This document shows, piece after piece, positions 46,106 through 57,614 of a stretch of 64,000 nucleotides of DNA. Location: NCBI RefSeq assembly GCF_000332075.2, contig NZ_ALVU02000001.1, forward strand, positions 434,001-498,000. Direction: 5' to 3'. Position 1 is the first letter of the stretch. Each line of letters opens with the position of its first letter. This DNA comes from Synechocystis sp. PCC 7509 (GTDB taxonomy: Bacteria > Cyanobacteriota > Cyanobacteriia > Cyanobacteriales > Chroococcidiopsidaceae). A program made the translations under genes and the position numbers. Below the pieces are notes generated by a model, which did not search any database, had not been told where the DNA came from, and saw only the letters and a list, made by a program, of their open reading frames with translations.

Positions 46106-46661
46106 GGGTAACTGGTTCTCCTTTTTTCACGCATGGGGTGGTTTTGATTTCTAGTGCGATCGCCAGCATTTAAGCTCTGTTGCAGCACAGAAATATCTAG
46201 AATTTCAGCATTACCCGAAATTCTTTTATTTTGATGATTGTTCAGCAATTGCCAACATTAGCAAGAAATCGCTTCTACAAGTTCCAGGGTATTTGAGGAC
46301 TTAAGCGCATCAATCGCTTAGTATCCCGCACATTAATTTGTGCTAATAACAAATCTTTAAATAAGCTTGCTATTCCTGGCTTTGGGGCTGCTATTTGTAA
46401 TTAGACTGCTATAACCTTGGGGCGATATTTAACGGATAAAACAATTTTTATCTGAACTCACTCCGGCATAATTTACAGTTAAACTAATCAATTTTGACCA
46501 CGATCTAATAGTTTAGATGAAGATGAGTAAATTGACAACTCTAATTATCGGAAATTAGCACTGGTGGCGATCGCAATAAAAAGAACAAATCTTTAACGGG
46601 CTGCTTTTAATGCCATCGATAGAGATAATAAAAACATTAAGTATAGTTAACAACAAAAGTA
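46106..46661. other. Divergent intergenic region between rplC and ndhN
   Basis: This 556-base region must hold the main promoter of the ribosomal cluster (minus) and that of ndhN (plus). It holds two small inverted repeats, TAAGCG/CGCTTA at 46302-46320 and ATTTGT/ACAAAT at 46336-46354, that could fold in a leader of rplC. No tRNA or convincing small gene was found. Confidence 0.45.
46510..46538 (-). promoter_or_regulatory. Candidate promoter of the ribosomal cluster
   Basis: On the minus strand TTGTCA (46533-46538) and TAAACT (46510-46515) are spaced by 17 bases, a good match to a group 1 sigma promoter. If used, the rplC leader would be about 400 bases long. The choice is by pattern only, and other weak candidates exist nearer to the gene. 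Confidence 0.3.
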
Positions 46662-47129
46662 ATGGCGCTAATTACCACTGGCAAGCAACTGATTCGAGAC
46701 TTGGAAAAATCGGGGGCGTTGGGTTTGTACGTACCGCCAGAGGGTGGTTACGAAGGACGCTATCAAAGGAGAGTTCGAGCGGCGGGTTATACAACCTTAC
46801 TAATGACGGCACGTGGTTTGGGAGACTTGGCGGCTTATCTCACTGGAGTGCATGGAGTTCGCCCCGCTCATTTAGGTAAAAAAGATATTAGAGTTTATTA
46901 CTTACCACCAATTGTTAACTACCATTTGGAAAATTTGCCGCCCAAGTCCAAAGGGCTAGTTTTGTGGATGATGGAAGGGCATTTGCTTTCTAACCAAGAA
47001 ATAGAATATTTGGCTTCGTTACCACAACTAGAGCCAAGAGTGAAGATAGCGATTGAAAGAGGCGGCGATCGCTTCTTTCGTTGGATGCCGTTAAAAGAAA
47101 CCTTAGAAGCGAGTTACAAAGCAGTATAG
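46662..47129 (+). CDS. ndhN: NAD(P)H-quinone oxidoreductase subunit N
   Basis: NdhN is one of the oxygenic-photosynthesis-specific subunits of the thylakoid NDH-1 complex, which works in cyclic electron flow and respiration. The 155-residue protein matches the family along its length: LITTGKQLIRDLEKSGALGL at the start, GYEGRYQRRVRAAGYTT, GLGDLAAYLTGVHGVRPAHL and RFFRWMPLKETLEASYKAV at the end. It is a soluble peripheral subunit with no membrane segment. It is transcribed away from rplC and its stop lies seven bases from that of the next, convergent gene. Confidence 0.95.
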   Translation: MALITTGKQLIRDLEKSGALGLYVPPEGGYEGRYQRRVRAAGYTTLLMTARGLGDLAAYLTGVHGVRPAHLGKKDIRVYYLPPIVNYHLENLPPKSKGLVLWMMEGHLLSNQEIEYLASLPQLEPRVKIAIERGGDRFFRWMPLKETLEASYKAV

Positions 47130-47136
47130 AGAGCTT

Positions 47137-48771
47137 TTATTTGGGTAATTCAGCATCAACGAGCGATCGCAAATCTGGGGGTAAAGTTTGCACAAGCCGA
47201 ACTTGAGAAACATTTTGGGCGATCGCTCTTGTATAGTTAGCGCTTAAATAAGGTAAATATTGGGCATCATTGGCGACGTAAGCAGAGCTAAAAGCAACAC
47301 TCAAGGCTCTCATATAGCGCCGAATTAAGTTAGGGTGAGCGCCGTAGATAGGAATAGGTAAGCTTATAGGAGAAGTAGCGGGGTCAGGTTCGGAAAGTGT
47401 AGAAAAGTGAGTTCCACCTTCTAGTAATACTAGATATTTTTTCTCGGTAGTTAACCAGCTAAAAGGGATAATTTGCTCGGATAAAGCTGGTGCAACCGTG
47501 TCATCGCTGCTACTGACAATCATTAAGGGAATGGAAATTTTACTGAGGCTTTCTTCCCCAAAAATGCTGTTACTCAAAGGATTAATAGCGATCGCGGCTT
47601 TAACTCGCAAGTCGCGCAAGTTGTACTGAGTTACAGGCAATTCTAAAGCCCGACATTGCAGAAGTAGAGATATATTCCAAGCATCAACGCGATTTTTACA
47701 GTCTTTTTGCAGTTGAGAGAAATTAATCGGAGCGCCAGCTAAAGCTAGTGCGGTATAACCGCCATAGGATTGTCCAATAACTCCTACTTGGTCTAAGTTA
47801 AGTTGGTAGGTGGAATCGTTTTGGTCAAGCAACTGGAGGCGATCGAGTAAATAAGTTACATCGTAAGGACGATTGATAAATTCGCTGGGTTCTTCGGCGG
47901 TGTTAACTCGTCCTGTTAGCAGATTTTGCACTCTTTCGGTATTGCTCCCAGGATGTTCGGGGACAGCGACAGCAAACCCATAGGAGACTAGGTGCGTAGC
48001 TAGATAAGCTAGAGTTGTGCGATCGCTTGCTAAACCATGAGAAATTACGATTACCGGGGCTGGGCGAGAAGTAACGGGGATGTAAAAATCGGCAATATAA
48101 TTGCGATCGCGCCTTTTGTCGTTTAGGGTCAGCGTTTGTTTATTCCACTTAAAACGCCCATTGCTGCGGAGATCGGGTAATTGGGAAAAATCCGTTACTC
48201 CAGTATTAGCTTCAGTTTCCGATTGTTTGGCGATAGAAGCGATCGCGGTATTGGTGCGATTGATAATAGTTTCTACTTCCTCAGCAAGTTGCAGACTGCG
48301 GTTTAAATCTACCCGAATACTGTTGCTAGGAAAGTGGCGCAAAACATTTAATAATGTCAATCCTTCCTTATCGGCGGCGGCTAACACTAGAGCCGAGCGT
48401 AAGGCATAAACCCCCGTTTGTCGGGACTCTGTTTGAATAATTTGCCCAATTCTTTGTAGTAAATCTTCCCCTTGAGGGGTGTAAAAAAACTGAGAAATGG
48501 CGACGGGTTCTAAATTTACTCGCGTCATCAAAACTCGCCGCAACTGTTCCATTACCTGGGGTTCGGTATAATTGGCATAGGCGGCTAAATCGTCATTAAT
48601 TATGCCTTTTTTGGCGTAAATTTCTAAAGCATCAACAGAAATTGAGCGCTCGAAAGCTGAATAAGAAACATAAATGCGTTGGGCGGCTATGGTGGGACGA
48701 GGTAAGGCGAAGGAAGGTATTAGTAGAGATATAGCGATCGCCAGGGTTTGGAATGCTTTGTGTTTGAGCAT
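47137..48771 (-). CDS. Secreted alpha/beta hydrolase with DUF1400 domain
   Basis: The 544-residue protein has a signal peptide (about 1-30), an N-terminal DUF1400 domain (about 30-160, typical of cyanobacteria) and an alpha/beta hydrolase domain. The nucleophile elbow is GQSYGGYTALA near 335; the acid is in VSSSDDTVAP and the catalytic His in GGTHFSTL. The oxyanion region VIVISHGLASDR lies near 240. It resembles platelet-activating-factor acetylhydrolase-type esterases, so an extracytoplasmic lipase or esterase is likely. The substrate is unknown. It follows the EamA gene by two bases. Confidence 0.85.
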   Translation of the reverse strand: MLKHKAFQTLAIAISLLIPSFALPRPTIAAQRIYVSYSAFERSISVDALEIYAKKGIINDDLAAYANYTEPQVMEQLRRVLMTRVNLEPVAISQFFYTPQGEDLLQRIGQIIQTESRQTGVYALRSALVLAAADKEGLTLLNVLRHFPSNSIRVDLNRSLQLAEEVETIINRTNTAIASIAKQSETEANTGVTDFSQLPDLRSNGRFKWNKQTLTLNDKRRDRNYIADFYIPVTSRPAPVIVISHGLASDRTTLAYLATHLVSYGFAVAVPEHPGSNTERVQNLLTGRVNTAEEPSEFINRPYDVTYLLDRLQLLDQNDSTYQLNLDQVGVIGQSYGGYTALALAGAPINFSQLQKDCKNRVDAWNISLLLQCRALELPVTQYNLRDLRVKAAIAINPLSNSIFGEESLSKISIPLMIVSSSDDTVAPALSEQIIPFSWLTTEKKYLVLLEGGTHFSTLSEPDPATSPISLPIPIYGAHPNLIRRYMRALSVAFSSAYVANDAQYLPYLSANYTRAIAQNVSQVRLVQTLPPDLRSLVDAELPK

Positions 48772-48773
48772 AA

Positions 48774-49706
48774 TTAAATTTTCGGGGATGATTTACCTAA
48801 AGCGATCGCCATTGAGCCAGAAACTACCATTATCGCCCCAATTATTGCCAAAACTGTCAAATTTTCTGGTTTGACTAATTGGGGGGCAATTTTTGCACCT
48901 AAATCAACGGCGATAAAAGTCACAATGGGAGTTATAGCCCCCACTGCACTGATTTTTGAGGCTTGCCAATGTTCCAAAGCTTCAGCAAAAGCGCCGTAAG
49001 CTATAAGAGTATTTAATCCGCAAAATACTAAGGCGGCGAACTGGAAAGAACTTAAAGAGAAAATGAGTTGAGGTTTGGCGAGGGGCGTAAATAACAAGCT
49101 ACAACCGCCATAAATAAATAGCATGATGCTAAAGGAAGAGAGTGTTTGCAGTAACTGCTTTTGTGCTAACGCATAGATTGCCCAAGCAACGGCGGCGATA
49201 ACTAATAAACTGCTACCAATAAGATATTGTCTAGGCGCGGTTAAAAGATTATTTAGCTGTTCATGAAAAAAGACGCTAAAGCCAAGAGTTAGGACAGCAA
49301 AGCCTAACCATTGTTGTAAAGTATATTTTTCTTTAAAAAGGGCGATCGCCCCAATGCCAAAGGCTACCGGGGCGATTTGAATCAAAACTTCGGCGTTGTT
49401 GGCGGAAGTTTGGGCTAAACCTTGGACAAATAACAGGTAATTGATGGCGAGAAAGCAAGTGGCGATCGCCAGTAATTTAAAAGTAGGCGATCGCAGAGTA
49501 GAAATTTTTGGTAACTGGTGACGTACACCTAAATAAATTGCTAATAGTACAAAGGATAGTAAGAATCTAAACCAAGTCAAAGTATATACATCTAAGGCTT
49601 GGAGAACAATAGAGAGGGCTATAGGTAGTATTCCCCAGAGGAAAACAGCTAATAGAGTCAAGACTAATCCTAAGCGCCAGTTACCGGAATTTTGATGGAG
49701 TTGCAT
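48774..49706 (-). CDS. EamA/DMT family transporter
   Basis: The 310-residue protein has about ten hydrophobic segments in two similar halves, the layout of the EamA drug/metabolite transporter family. Sequence marks include LLAVFLWGILPIALSIVLQA in the first half and WAIYALAQKQLLQTLS in the second. Such proteins export or import small metabolites by secondary transport across the plasma membrane; the substrate is not visible. It lies between ligA and the hydrolase with gaps of 19 and 2 bases, so the three are probably one transcript. Confidence 0.85.
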   Translation of the reverse strand: MQLHQNSGNWRLGLVLTLLAVFLWGILPIALSIVLQALDVYTLTWFRFLLSFVLLAIYLGVRHQLPKISTLRSPTFKLLAIATCFLAINYLLFVQGLAQTSANNAEVLIQIAPVAFGIGAIALFKEKYTLQQWLGFAVLTLGFSVFFHEQLNNLLTAPRQYLIGSSLLVIAAVAWAIYALAQKQLLQTLSSFSIMLFIYGGCSLLFTPLAKPQLIFSLSSFQFAALVFCGLNTLIAYGAFAEALEHWQASKISAVGAITPIVTFIAVDLGAKIAPQLVKPENLTVLAIIGAIMVVSGSMAIALGKSSPKI

Positions 49707-49725
49707 AAACGAACTTGGGCGCAGA

Positions 49726-51780
<2,055 letters not shown>

Positions 51781-51919
51781 TTATCTTAGCTGTCGCTTTG
51801 ACTTAGATAGTTTGAGAAGATGTTTTGAGATTGCGCAATGGGGAATAGGTAACAATTTTGGGGGAAGACAGGAGAGTTACAGAAAGGAAAAATCATCACA
51901 CTTTTAGAAAAGCCAAAAA

Positions 51920-53332
51920 TTAGGGCATAGCGCTCATTTGCTCTAAATTCAGCACTTGGGCTAATTCCTCCTCGCTCATCAAGTTGCGTTCTTGGACAAT
52001 TTGCCGCAAAGATTTACCTGTTTCTAAGGATTCTTTCGCTACAGAAGCGGCGTTTAGATAGCCAATATGGGGGTTTAAAGCCGTAACTAAAGCAAGACTA
52101 CCTTCAGCGTAACTGCGACAGCGATCGCTATTTGCAGTAATTCCCGTAATACAATTATCTGTCAGCGCAGCGATTGTATTACCCAATATCTCGATTGAGT
52201 GGATTAAATCGTAAGCAATTAAGGGCATCATGACATTTAATTCTAATTGTCCTGCTTGGGCGGCTAAAGAAATTGCATTGTCGTAGCCCATCACCTGAAA
52301 ACATACCATTGCCGTCATTTCTGCCATTACGGGGTTGTATTTCCCTGGCATAATTGAAGAACCTGGTTGTACGGGTGGCAATTGAATTTCTTTTAATCCC
52401 GTTTTTGGGCCAGAATCCATTAACCGCAAATCGTGGGAAATTTTCACCAAATCTTGAGCTAAGTTACGAATTGCTCCCGAAACGTTGACAAAAGGGGCCA
52501 TACTTTGCATTGCCGCCATCATGTGGGGGGCGCTTTGCAACGGAAAATTGAGTAATTCGGATAATACTTCAGCAACGCGCACTTTATAGTCAGGATGAGT
52601 ATTTAACCCTGTACCTGCGGCACTGCCTCCTAATCCTAGCCGGGTTAAATCTGTTTGTGCCAATTCTAGGCGGGTTTTGTGTTCGGTAAGAATTTGCGCC
52701 CAAGCGCGGAAACTTTCGCCTAATCTGACGGGAACAGCGTCTTGTAAGTGAGTTCTACCCGATTTGACTATATCCTTAAATTCTTCAGCTTTAAGATTTA
52801 AGGAGGCGATCGCTTTATCCAAAGCTGGGTACAAAGTGCGCCTCAATGACAATAATCCACCAATTCTAATCGCTGTAGGGATTACATCGTTTGTAGACTG
52901 TCCGTAATTGACATGATCGTTGGGGCTAACTCTTTGATAATTGCCCTTTTCGTCCCCCAAAATTTCTAAGGCGCGATTGCTCAACACTTCGTTTACATTC
53001 ATGTGGTGAGAAGTACCCGCCCCAGCTTGATAAATATCTACCACAAATTGATCGCGCAAATCCCCCTTAAGTATCTCCTCCGTCGCTTGGATAATTGCCT
53101 CAGCAACATCTTGAGGTATACAGCCAAGTTCAGCGTTTACAAGGGCTGTAGCTTTTTTGATTGTGACACAGGCATCTATATAAGTAGCTAAAGGTTTAAT
53201 GCCACTAATCGGAAAATTCTCTATGGCGCGTAGTGTCTGAATGCCGTAATAAGCATTGCTTGGAATTTGCCGTTCGCCCATCGAATCGCGTTCGATACGA
53301 AACTCAATACTTTGTTGATCGATCTTGGTCAT
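51920..53332 (-). CDS. aspA: Aspartate ammonia-lyase
   Basis: AspA splits aspartate into fumarate and ammonia. The 470-residue protein belongs to the fumarase/aspartase superfamily and has the signature loop PGSSIMPGKYNP near 320, plus GAGTSHHMNVNEVLSNRALE and SGRTHLQDAVPVRLG. The N terminus RIERDSMGERQIPSNAYYGI is that of aspartase rather than fumarase C. A fumarase activity cannot be ruled out from sequence. It stands alone and is divergent from the TPR gene. Confidence 0.88.
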   Translation of the reverse strand: MTKIDQQSIEFRIERDSMGERQIPSNAYYGIQTLRAIENFPISGIKPLATYIDACVTIKKATALVNAELGCIPQDVAEAIIQATEEILKGDLRDQFVVDIYQAGAGTSHHMNVNEVLSNRALEILGDEKGNYQRVSPNDHVNYGQSTNDVIPTAIRIGGLLSLRRTLYPALDKAIASLNLKAEEFKDIVKSGRTHLQDAVPVRLGESFRAWAQILTEHKTRLELAQTDLTRLGLGGSAAGTGLNTHPDYKVRVAEVLSELLNFPLQSAPHMMAAMQSMAPFVNVSGAIRNLAQDLVKISHDLRLMDSGPKTGLKEIQLPPVQPGSSIMPGKYNPVMAEMTAMVCFQVMGYDNAISLAAQAGQLELNVMMPLIAYDLIHSIEILGNTIAALTDNCITGITANSDRCRSYAEGSLALVTALNPHIGYLNAASVAKESLETGKSLRQIVQERNLMSEEELAQVLNLEQMSAMP

Positions 53333-53368
53333 TTTTTGGGAACTTTAAATATAAAATCAGTCTTAGGT

Positions 53369-54241
53369 ATGATGCTAAATATTATGATAATAACTCTCAG
53401 TTTAGAAGCAGAATTTCTATTTCACCAAGGAGTACATCAAGTTAAGGCAGAAAAGTACGAAGCAGCGATCGCTTGTTTTACTCGCGCCTTGAGATATAAA
53501 CCCGATTATAGCGAGGCTTTGTCGCAACGAGGTTTTGCTTTGGGTAGTTTAGGACGACACGAGGATGCGATCGCAAGTTTTGATAAAGCTTTAATGATTC
53601 GTCCCGATGCTTGCTGGCTGTGGCATAATCGCGGCATAGCTTTAGGTAAGTTGGGGCGCTATATTGAGGCAATTAATAGCTTCGATCGCGCCTTAGAATT
53701 TAATCCTGATAGTTCTACAGTGTGGCACAATCGCGGCATTACTTGGAGTGATTATGGTGTTTTTGAGAAAGCTATTGCTAGTTTTGATCGGGCTTTAAAA
53801 TTGCAACCAAACGCTTATTGGGCATGGTACAACCGGGGTACAGCTTTAAGACAGTTGCAGCGTGGCGAAGAAGCCCTAAATAGTTTCGATCGCTCGATTG
53901 AATTTAAACCTGATGGCTTCCTTCCTTGGTATCACCGAGGTTTAATTTTAAGCGATTGGGGAAAACATGAAAACGCTGTAGCTAGTTTTCACCGGGCGTT
54001 AGAAATTCAGCCAGATTGCAATCGTACTTGGTACAATTTGGGGTTGAACTTGGGAAAAATTAAACGCTACGAAGATGCGATCGCAGCTTTTGATCGAGTG
54101 CTAGAGTTGAAACCTGATGATTATTGGGGATGGTATCACCGAGGAGTTGCTTTAGAGCAGGTGGGGAGACAAGAGGAGGCGGATATTAGCCATAATAAGG
54201 CGATCGCAATTCAGGCTCAACAACAGTTAGAAAATGGGTAA
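53369..54241 (+). CDS. Tetratricopeptide repeat protein
   Basis: The product of about 290 residues consists almost only of eight TPR units of 34 residues each, beginning near EAEFLFHQGVHQVKAEKY and ending near EEADISHNKAIAI. Many units share the pattern WxNRGxALxxLGRxxEAIxSFDRAL. TPR proteins form a superhelical scaffold that binds partner proteins; no partner or enzymatic domain is visible. The open frame continues 34 codons upstream into the aspA 5' end; I chose the ATG at 53369 since the extension lies antisense to aspA. Confidence 0.8.
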   Translation: MMLNIMIITLSLEAEFLFHQGVHQVKAEKYEAAIACFTRALRYKPDYSEALSQRGFALGSLGRHEDAIASFDKALMIRPDACWLWHNRGIALGKLGRYIEAINSFDRALEFNPDSSTVWHNRGITWSDYGVFEKAIASFDRALKLQPNAYWAWYNRGTALRQLQRGEEALNSFDRSIEFKPDGFLPWYHRGLILSDWGKHENAVASFHRALEIQPDCNRTWYNLGLNLGKIKRYEDAIAAFDRVLELKPDDYWGWYHRGVALEQVGRQEEADISHNKAIAIQAQQQLENG

Positions 54242-54264
54242 TGGGTAAATTCTAGGAAAATAAT

Positions 54265-56052
54265 CTAGCTATCCATCAAAAATAGCCGCGCGGGATCTAA
54301 ATATACAAGCCAGGGAAAAGGGCGATCTTTTAAAGCCGCCCACTTTTCTTTAAACACTTCTGCTTGCAGATGATAATCGTTAAGTTGAGTGGGTGGCTGG
54401 TGTAGTTTGAGATATATTGTCATGCGGTGGGGTGTTTCGCTCGTTTGCACAACCCAGCAAGGAAATGTGTTTTCTGTCAGGGTATCTCTAAAACTTATTT
54501 GATGGGCGCGAATCCCTATATGTACTGGGTTAGAGATAGTTTCTATCACCTGCAAAGTACAATCCCAATCTATGGCGCGTACTTGTTGGGATGATATAAC
54601 TTGAGCGCGAGAGAAATTTTTGCATCCGGTAATTTGAGCGGTGGTAAAGGTTTGGGGATGCTCAAAAATGCTTTCTTTACTTCCGGAAGCAACCGTTTTA
54701 CCTTCTGAAAGTACCAAAAGATTTTTACAAACTCGATAAGCTTCTTCTAAATTGTGGGTGACAAATAGCGTTACACCTTGGTAGTTGCTAACAATAGAAA
54801 TTAGCTGTTTTTCTAGTTGGCTACGCAGGTGAGTATCTAAAGCCGAAAAAGGCTCATCTAATAAAAGTACCTCCGGTTGTACTGCTAAAGCCCTCGCTAA
54901 GGCTACTCGCTGCTGTTGTCCCCCCGATAAGTTTTTGGGATGGCGTGTTGGTAATCCTTGGAGGTGCATGAGGGTTATTAGTTCGTTTACGCGCCGATTT
55001 CGTTCTTGAGGGGACAAGTGTTTTAGCCCAAAAGCAATGTTTTGAGCAACGTTTAGGTGGGGAAACAAGGCATAATTTTGAAAGACAAAACCAATATTGC
55101 GATCGCGTATAGGTAAGTTAATTTGTTTTTGCTTGTCAAATAGCACTCGTCCATTTAGTACAATGCAACCACTATTAGGCTTTTCTAACCCCGCAATGCA
55201 GCGCAAAATCATACTTTTACCTGCTCCTGAAGCGCCTAATAATCCGAGCGGATAATTATCGATAGTGAAGTTAGTTATTAGATTATAGTTAGGCAAATAT
55301 TTTTGAATATTTACAAGTAAATTATTTTTGGTTCTCTTGAAATTAGTTATTGGGAGACTTAGATAATGTTCATTTCTTTGCTGGTAAGAAGTTTCTTGTA
55401 TCTGTGGTAAATCTGACCAATAATTTAAGCCAAACGTTGCTCCTAGGGAAATTGCCACAATTACTAATACCCACACCAAAGCATTATCTATTTCTCCACC
55501 TTCGGCGGCAAAAAATATAGCAACGGGGATAGTTTGAGTTTCTCCAGGAATATTCCCCGCCAACATTAAAGTTGCCCCGAATTCGCCCAAAGCACGAGCA
55601 AAAGTCAAAATAGTTCCGGCAATAATTCCCGACTTACTTAGGGGTAAAGTAACTTCCCAAAAAACCCGCCACTCTGATGCGCCTAGCGTTCGCGCTGCTG
55701 CAAGTAAATTTGCATCTATTTGTTTAAATGTTCCTAACGCTGTTTTATACATTAAGGGAAAAGCAACTACAATAGCAGCAATTACCGTTGCATACCAAGT
55801 AAAAATTACTGTAGTTCCTAATAGTTGGAGTAATTGCCCAATTCCATTTTTACCTAGTATTAATAGTAAGAAAAACCCTACTACAGTAGGAGGTAAAACT
55901 AAAGGTAGCGTAAGCAATCCGTCTATTAAGTTTTTACATTTACCGTGATAGTTAAATATCCACCAAGCTGTAGCAATTCCTAGAAAAAAAGTAATTATTG
56001 TGGCAGTTAAAGTAGTTTTAAGAGATATCCAAAGCGGAGAAAAGTCTAGCAT
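54265..56052 (-). CDS. modBC: Fused molybdate ABC transporter permease and ATPase
   Basis: The 595-residue protein joins ModB and ModC. The first 215 residues or so have about five or six membrane segments and the permease loop AAARTLGASEWRVFWEVTLP. The ATPase follows with Walker A LLGASGAGKS near 272, LSGGQQQRVAL near 372, Walker B LLLDEPFSALD and the switch VTHNLEEA. The last 120 residues form a TOBE-like molybdate-sensing region (VHIGIRAHQISF). With ModA it forms a molybdate importer. The same fusion is known in other cyanobacteria. It starts directly after the modA stop codon. Confidence 0.92.
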   Translation of the reverse strand: MLDFSPLWISLKTTLTATIITFFLGIATAWWIFNYHGKCKNLIDGLLTLPLVLPPTVVGFFLLLILGKNGIGQLLQLLGTTVIFTWYATVIAAIVVAFPLMYKTALGTFKQIDANLLAAARTLGASEWRVFWEVTLPLSKSGIIAGTILTFARALGEFGATLMLAGNIPGETQTIPVAIFFAAEGGEIDNALVWVLVIVAISLGATFGLNYWSDLPQIQETSYQQRNEHYLSLPITNFKRTKNNLLVNIQKYLPNYNLITNFTIDNYPLGLLGASGAGKSMILRCIAGLEKPNSGCIVLNGRVLFDKQKQINLPIRDRNIGFVFQNYALFPHLNVAQNIAFGLKHLSPQERNRRVNELITLMHLQGLPTRHPKNLSGGQQQRVALARALAVQPEVLLLDEPFSALDTHLRSQLEKQLISIVSNYQGVTLFVTHNLEEAYRVCKNLLVLSEGKTVASGSKESIFEHPQTFTTAQITGCKNFSRAQVISSQQVRAIDWDCTLQVIETISNPVHIGIRAHQISFRDTLTENTFPCWVVQTSETPHRMTIYLKLHQPPTQLNDYHLQAEVFKEKWAALKDRPFPWLVYLDPARLFLMDS

Positions 56053-56820
56053 TTATAGTTTTTTAAAACCATATTTTTGATAAATACTAATAGCTTCTTT
56101 ACTTAACAAAAAATCTGTAAAACTCCTAGCTTGAGAAACATTTTTGCTACTTTGAATAACAGCGATGGGATAAATTACCGGAGAATGAGATTTTGCGGAA
56201 GCCGTTGCAATAACTTTAACTAATTTTGATTGTTTAGCATCAGTAACATAAACAATACCTGCATCAACATTTTCTGTTTCTACATAACTTAAAACCTGAC
56301 GAACATCTTTAGCAAAAATAAACTTTTTTTTAGTAGCTTCAAGGATGTTTAAATAACTTAGAACTTCTTGAGCATATTTTCCCGCAGGTACGCTACTGGG
56401 TTCGCCAAGAGCAATTTTTGTAATGCGATCGCTCTGTAAATCTGTAAAGCTAGAAATATCTTGAGTATTCTTTGGTACAATCAACACAATTTGATTGCCT
56501 AACAGATTTTTTCGAGTATTTGCAACTAATAATTTTTTGCTTTCTAAAGCATTCATTTGTTTAGCCGCAGCAGAAATAAATATATCTACATTCGCGCCTT
56601 GTTCAATTTGTTGCTGTAAAGCTCCCGAAGCGCCAAAATTATAGATAATTTTTACGTCTGGCTGTAACTTAGCATATTCCTGTTTTACTTCTTCTAGTAC
56701 ATTTCGCAAACTCGCCGCCGCCGATACTGTTAAAGAGTTTGATTGATTGGTAGTACAGCTTAGGAGTAAGATCAATAGTAATGCGATAGCACTTAAACGT
56801 AAACTTAATTTTTGTAGCAT
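56053..56820 (-). CDS. modA: Molybdate-binding periplasmic protein
   Basis: ModA delivers molybdate (or tungstate) to the transporter. The 255-residue protein has a lipoprotein signal ending in LLSC (Cys 22), then LTVSAAASLRNVLEEVKQEY, the typical start of ModA with the anion-binding Ser, NFGASGALQQQIEQGANVDI, and VDAGIVYVTDAK. It shares one base with the upstream methyltransferase stop (TAATG) and is followed directly by modBC. Confidence 0.94.
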   Translation of the reverse strand: MLQKLSLRLSAIALLLILLLSCTTNQSNSLTVSAAASLRNVLEEVKQEYAKLQPDVKIIYNFGASGALQQQIEQGANVDIFISAAAKQMNALESKKLLVANTRKNLLGNQIVLIVPKNTQDISSFTDLQSDRITKIALGEPSSVPAGKYAQEVLSYLNILEATKKKFIFAKDVRQVLSYVETENVDAGIVYVTDAKQSKLVKVIATASAKSHSPVIYPIAVIQSSKNVSQARSFTDFLLSKEAISIYQKYGFKKL

Positions 56821-57587
56821 TATTCTTTAATCGCAACTATCCGCAAACGTCGGTAATCTGCAAACCACGTACCATTTTTATATAATGTTGGACGCAATTG
56901 TGATTCTACATTAGCTAAAATTCTGGTTTGCGCCTCTTCAGCAAAAGCAACTAATACACTATTTCTAAACATTTTCAGCCAATTACCTATTCCGTTTTCT
57001 CCATCTAAAGGAGTAGAACGAGCAAATAATGTCGCAAAAGTCAACTCAAAACCTTGCTTTTCTAATAAAATTCCATATTCGGCAATACTCGGAAAATAGT
57101 TAGGATTTACCACTTCCTTAAATGCAGAATCTTCCGTACAAATTGCGTTATTTAGTGCAGTTTGGATTAAGTTAATGTTTCCTTTTCCGCCAAATTCTGC
57201 AACAAAACGTCCTTTTGGTTTTAAAGATTGCCAAACACCTGTAATAACTTTTTCTGGTTGCTTAATCCAGTGCAGCACAGCATTAGAAAAAACTGCATCA
57301 AATTCTTCTGTAAATTCTAAGTTTGTTGCGTCCATGACTGCAAATTGTAAATTAAGGTAATTTTCCTTTGCTTGCAAAATCATTGTTTCCGCACTATCAA
57401 TACCTAAAACTTCCGCACCATAACTTGCAATTTCTTGAGTCAGGTGTCCCGTACCACAACCAATATCTAGTATGCGCTCTCCTGCTTTTGGCGACAGTAA
57501 TTCTACTAAATCGGTAGCCAATTGTGAGACAAACTTATGCTTACTATCGTATAAGCTGGCATTCCATTGTTGGGCGTTACTATTCAT
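56820..57587 (-). CDS. SAM-dependent methyltransferase in the mod operon
   Basis: The 255-residue protein is a class I methyltransferase. Motif I is ILDIGCGTGHLTQEI near 39-53; VMDATNLEF and FDAVFSNAVLHWIKQPEKVI follow as in trans-aconitate-type methyltransferases (Tam-like). The substrate is unknown. Its stop shares one base with the modA start, so the two are translationally coupled, and it is the first gene of the operon. It is divergent from the GNAT gene by only 27 bases. Confidence 0.85.
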   Translation of the reverse strand: MNSNAQQWNASLYDSKHKFVSQLATDLVELLSPKAGERILDIGCGTGHLTQEIASYGAEVLGIDSAETMILQAKENYLNLQFAVMDATNLEFTEEFDAVFSNAVLHWIKQPEKVITGVWQSLKPKGRFVAEFGGKGNINLIQTALNNAICTEDSAFKEVVNPNYFPSIAEYGILLEKQGFELTFATLFARSTPLDGENGIGNWLKMFRNSVLVAFAEEAQTRILANVESQLRPTLYKNGTWFADYRRLRIVAIKE

Positions 57588-57614
57588 GTTGTTCTACGGG
57601 TACAAACCTAATTT

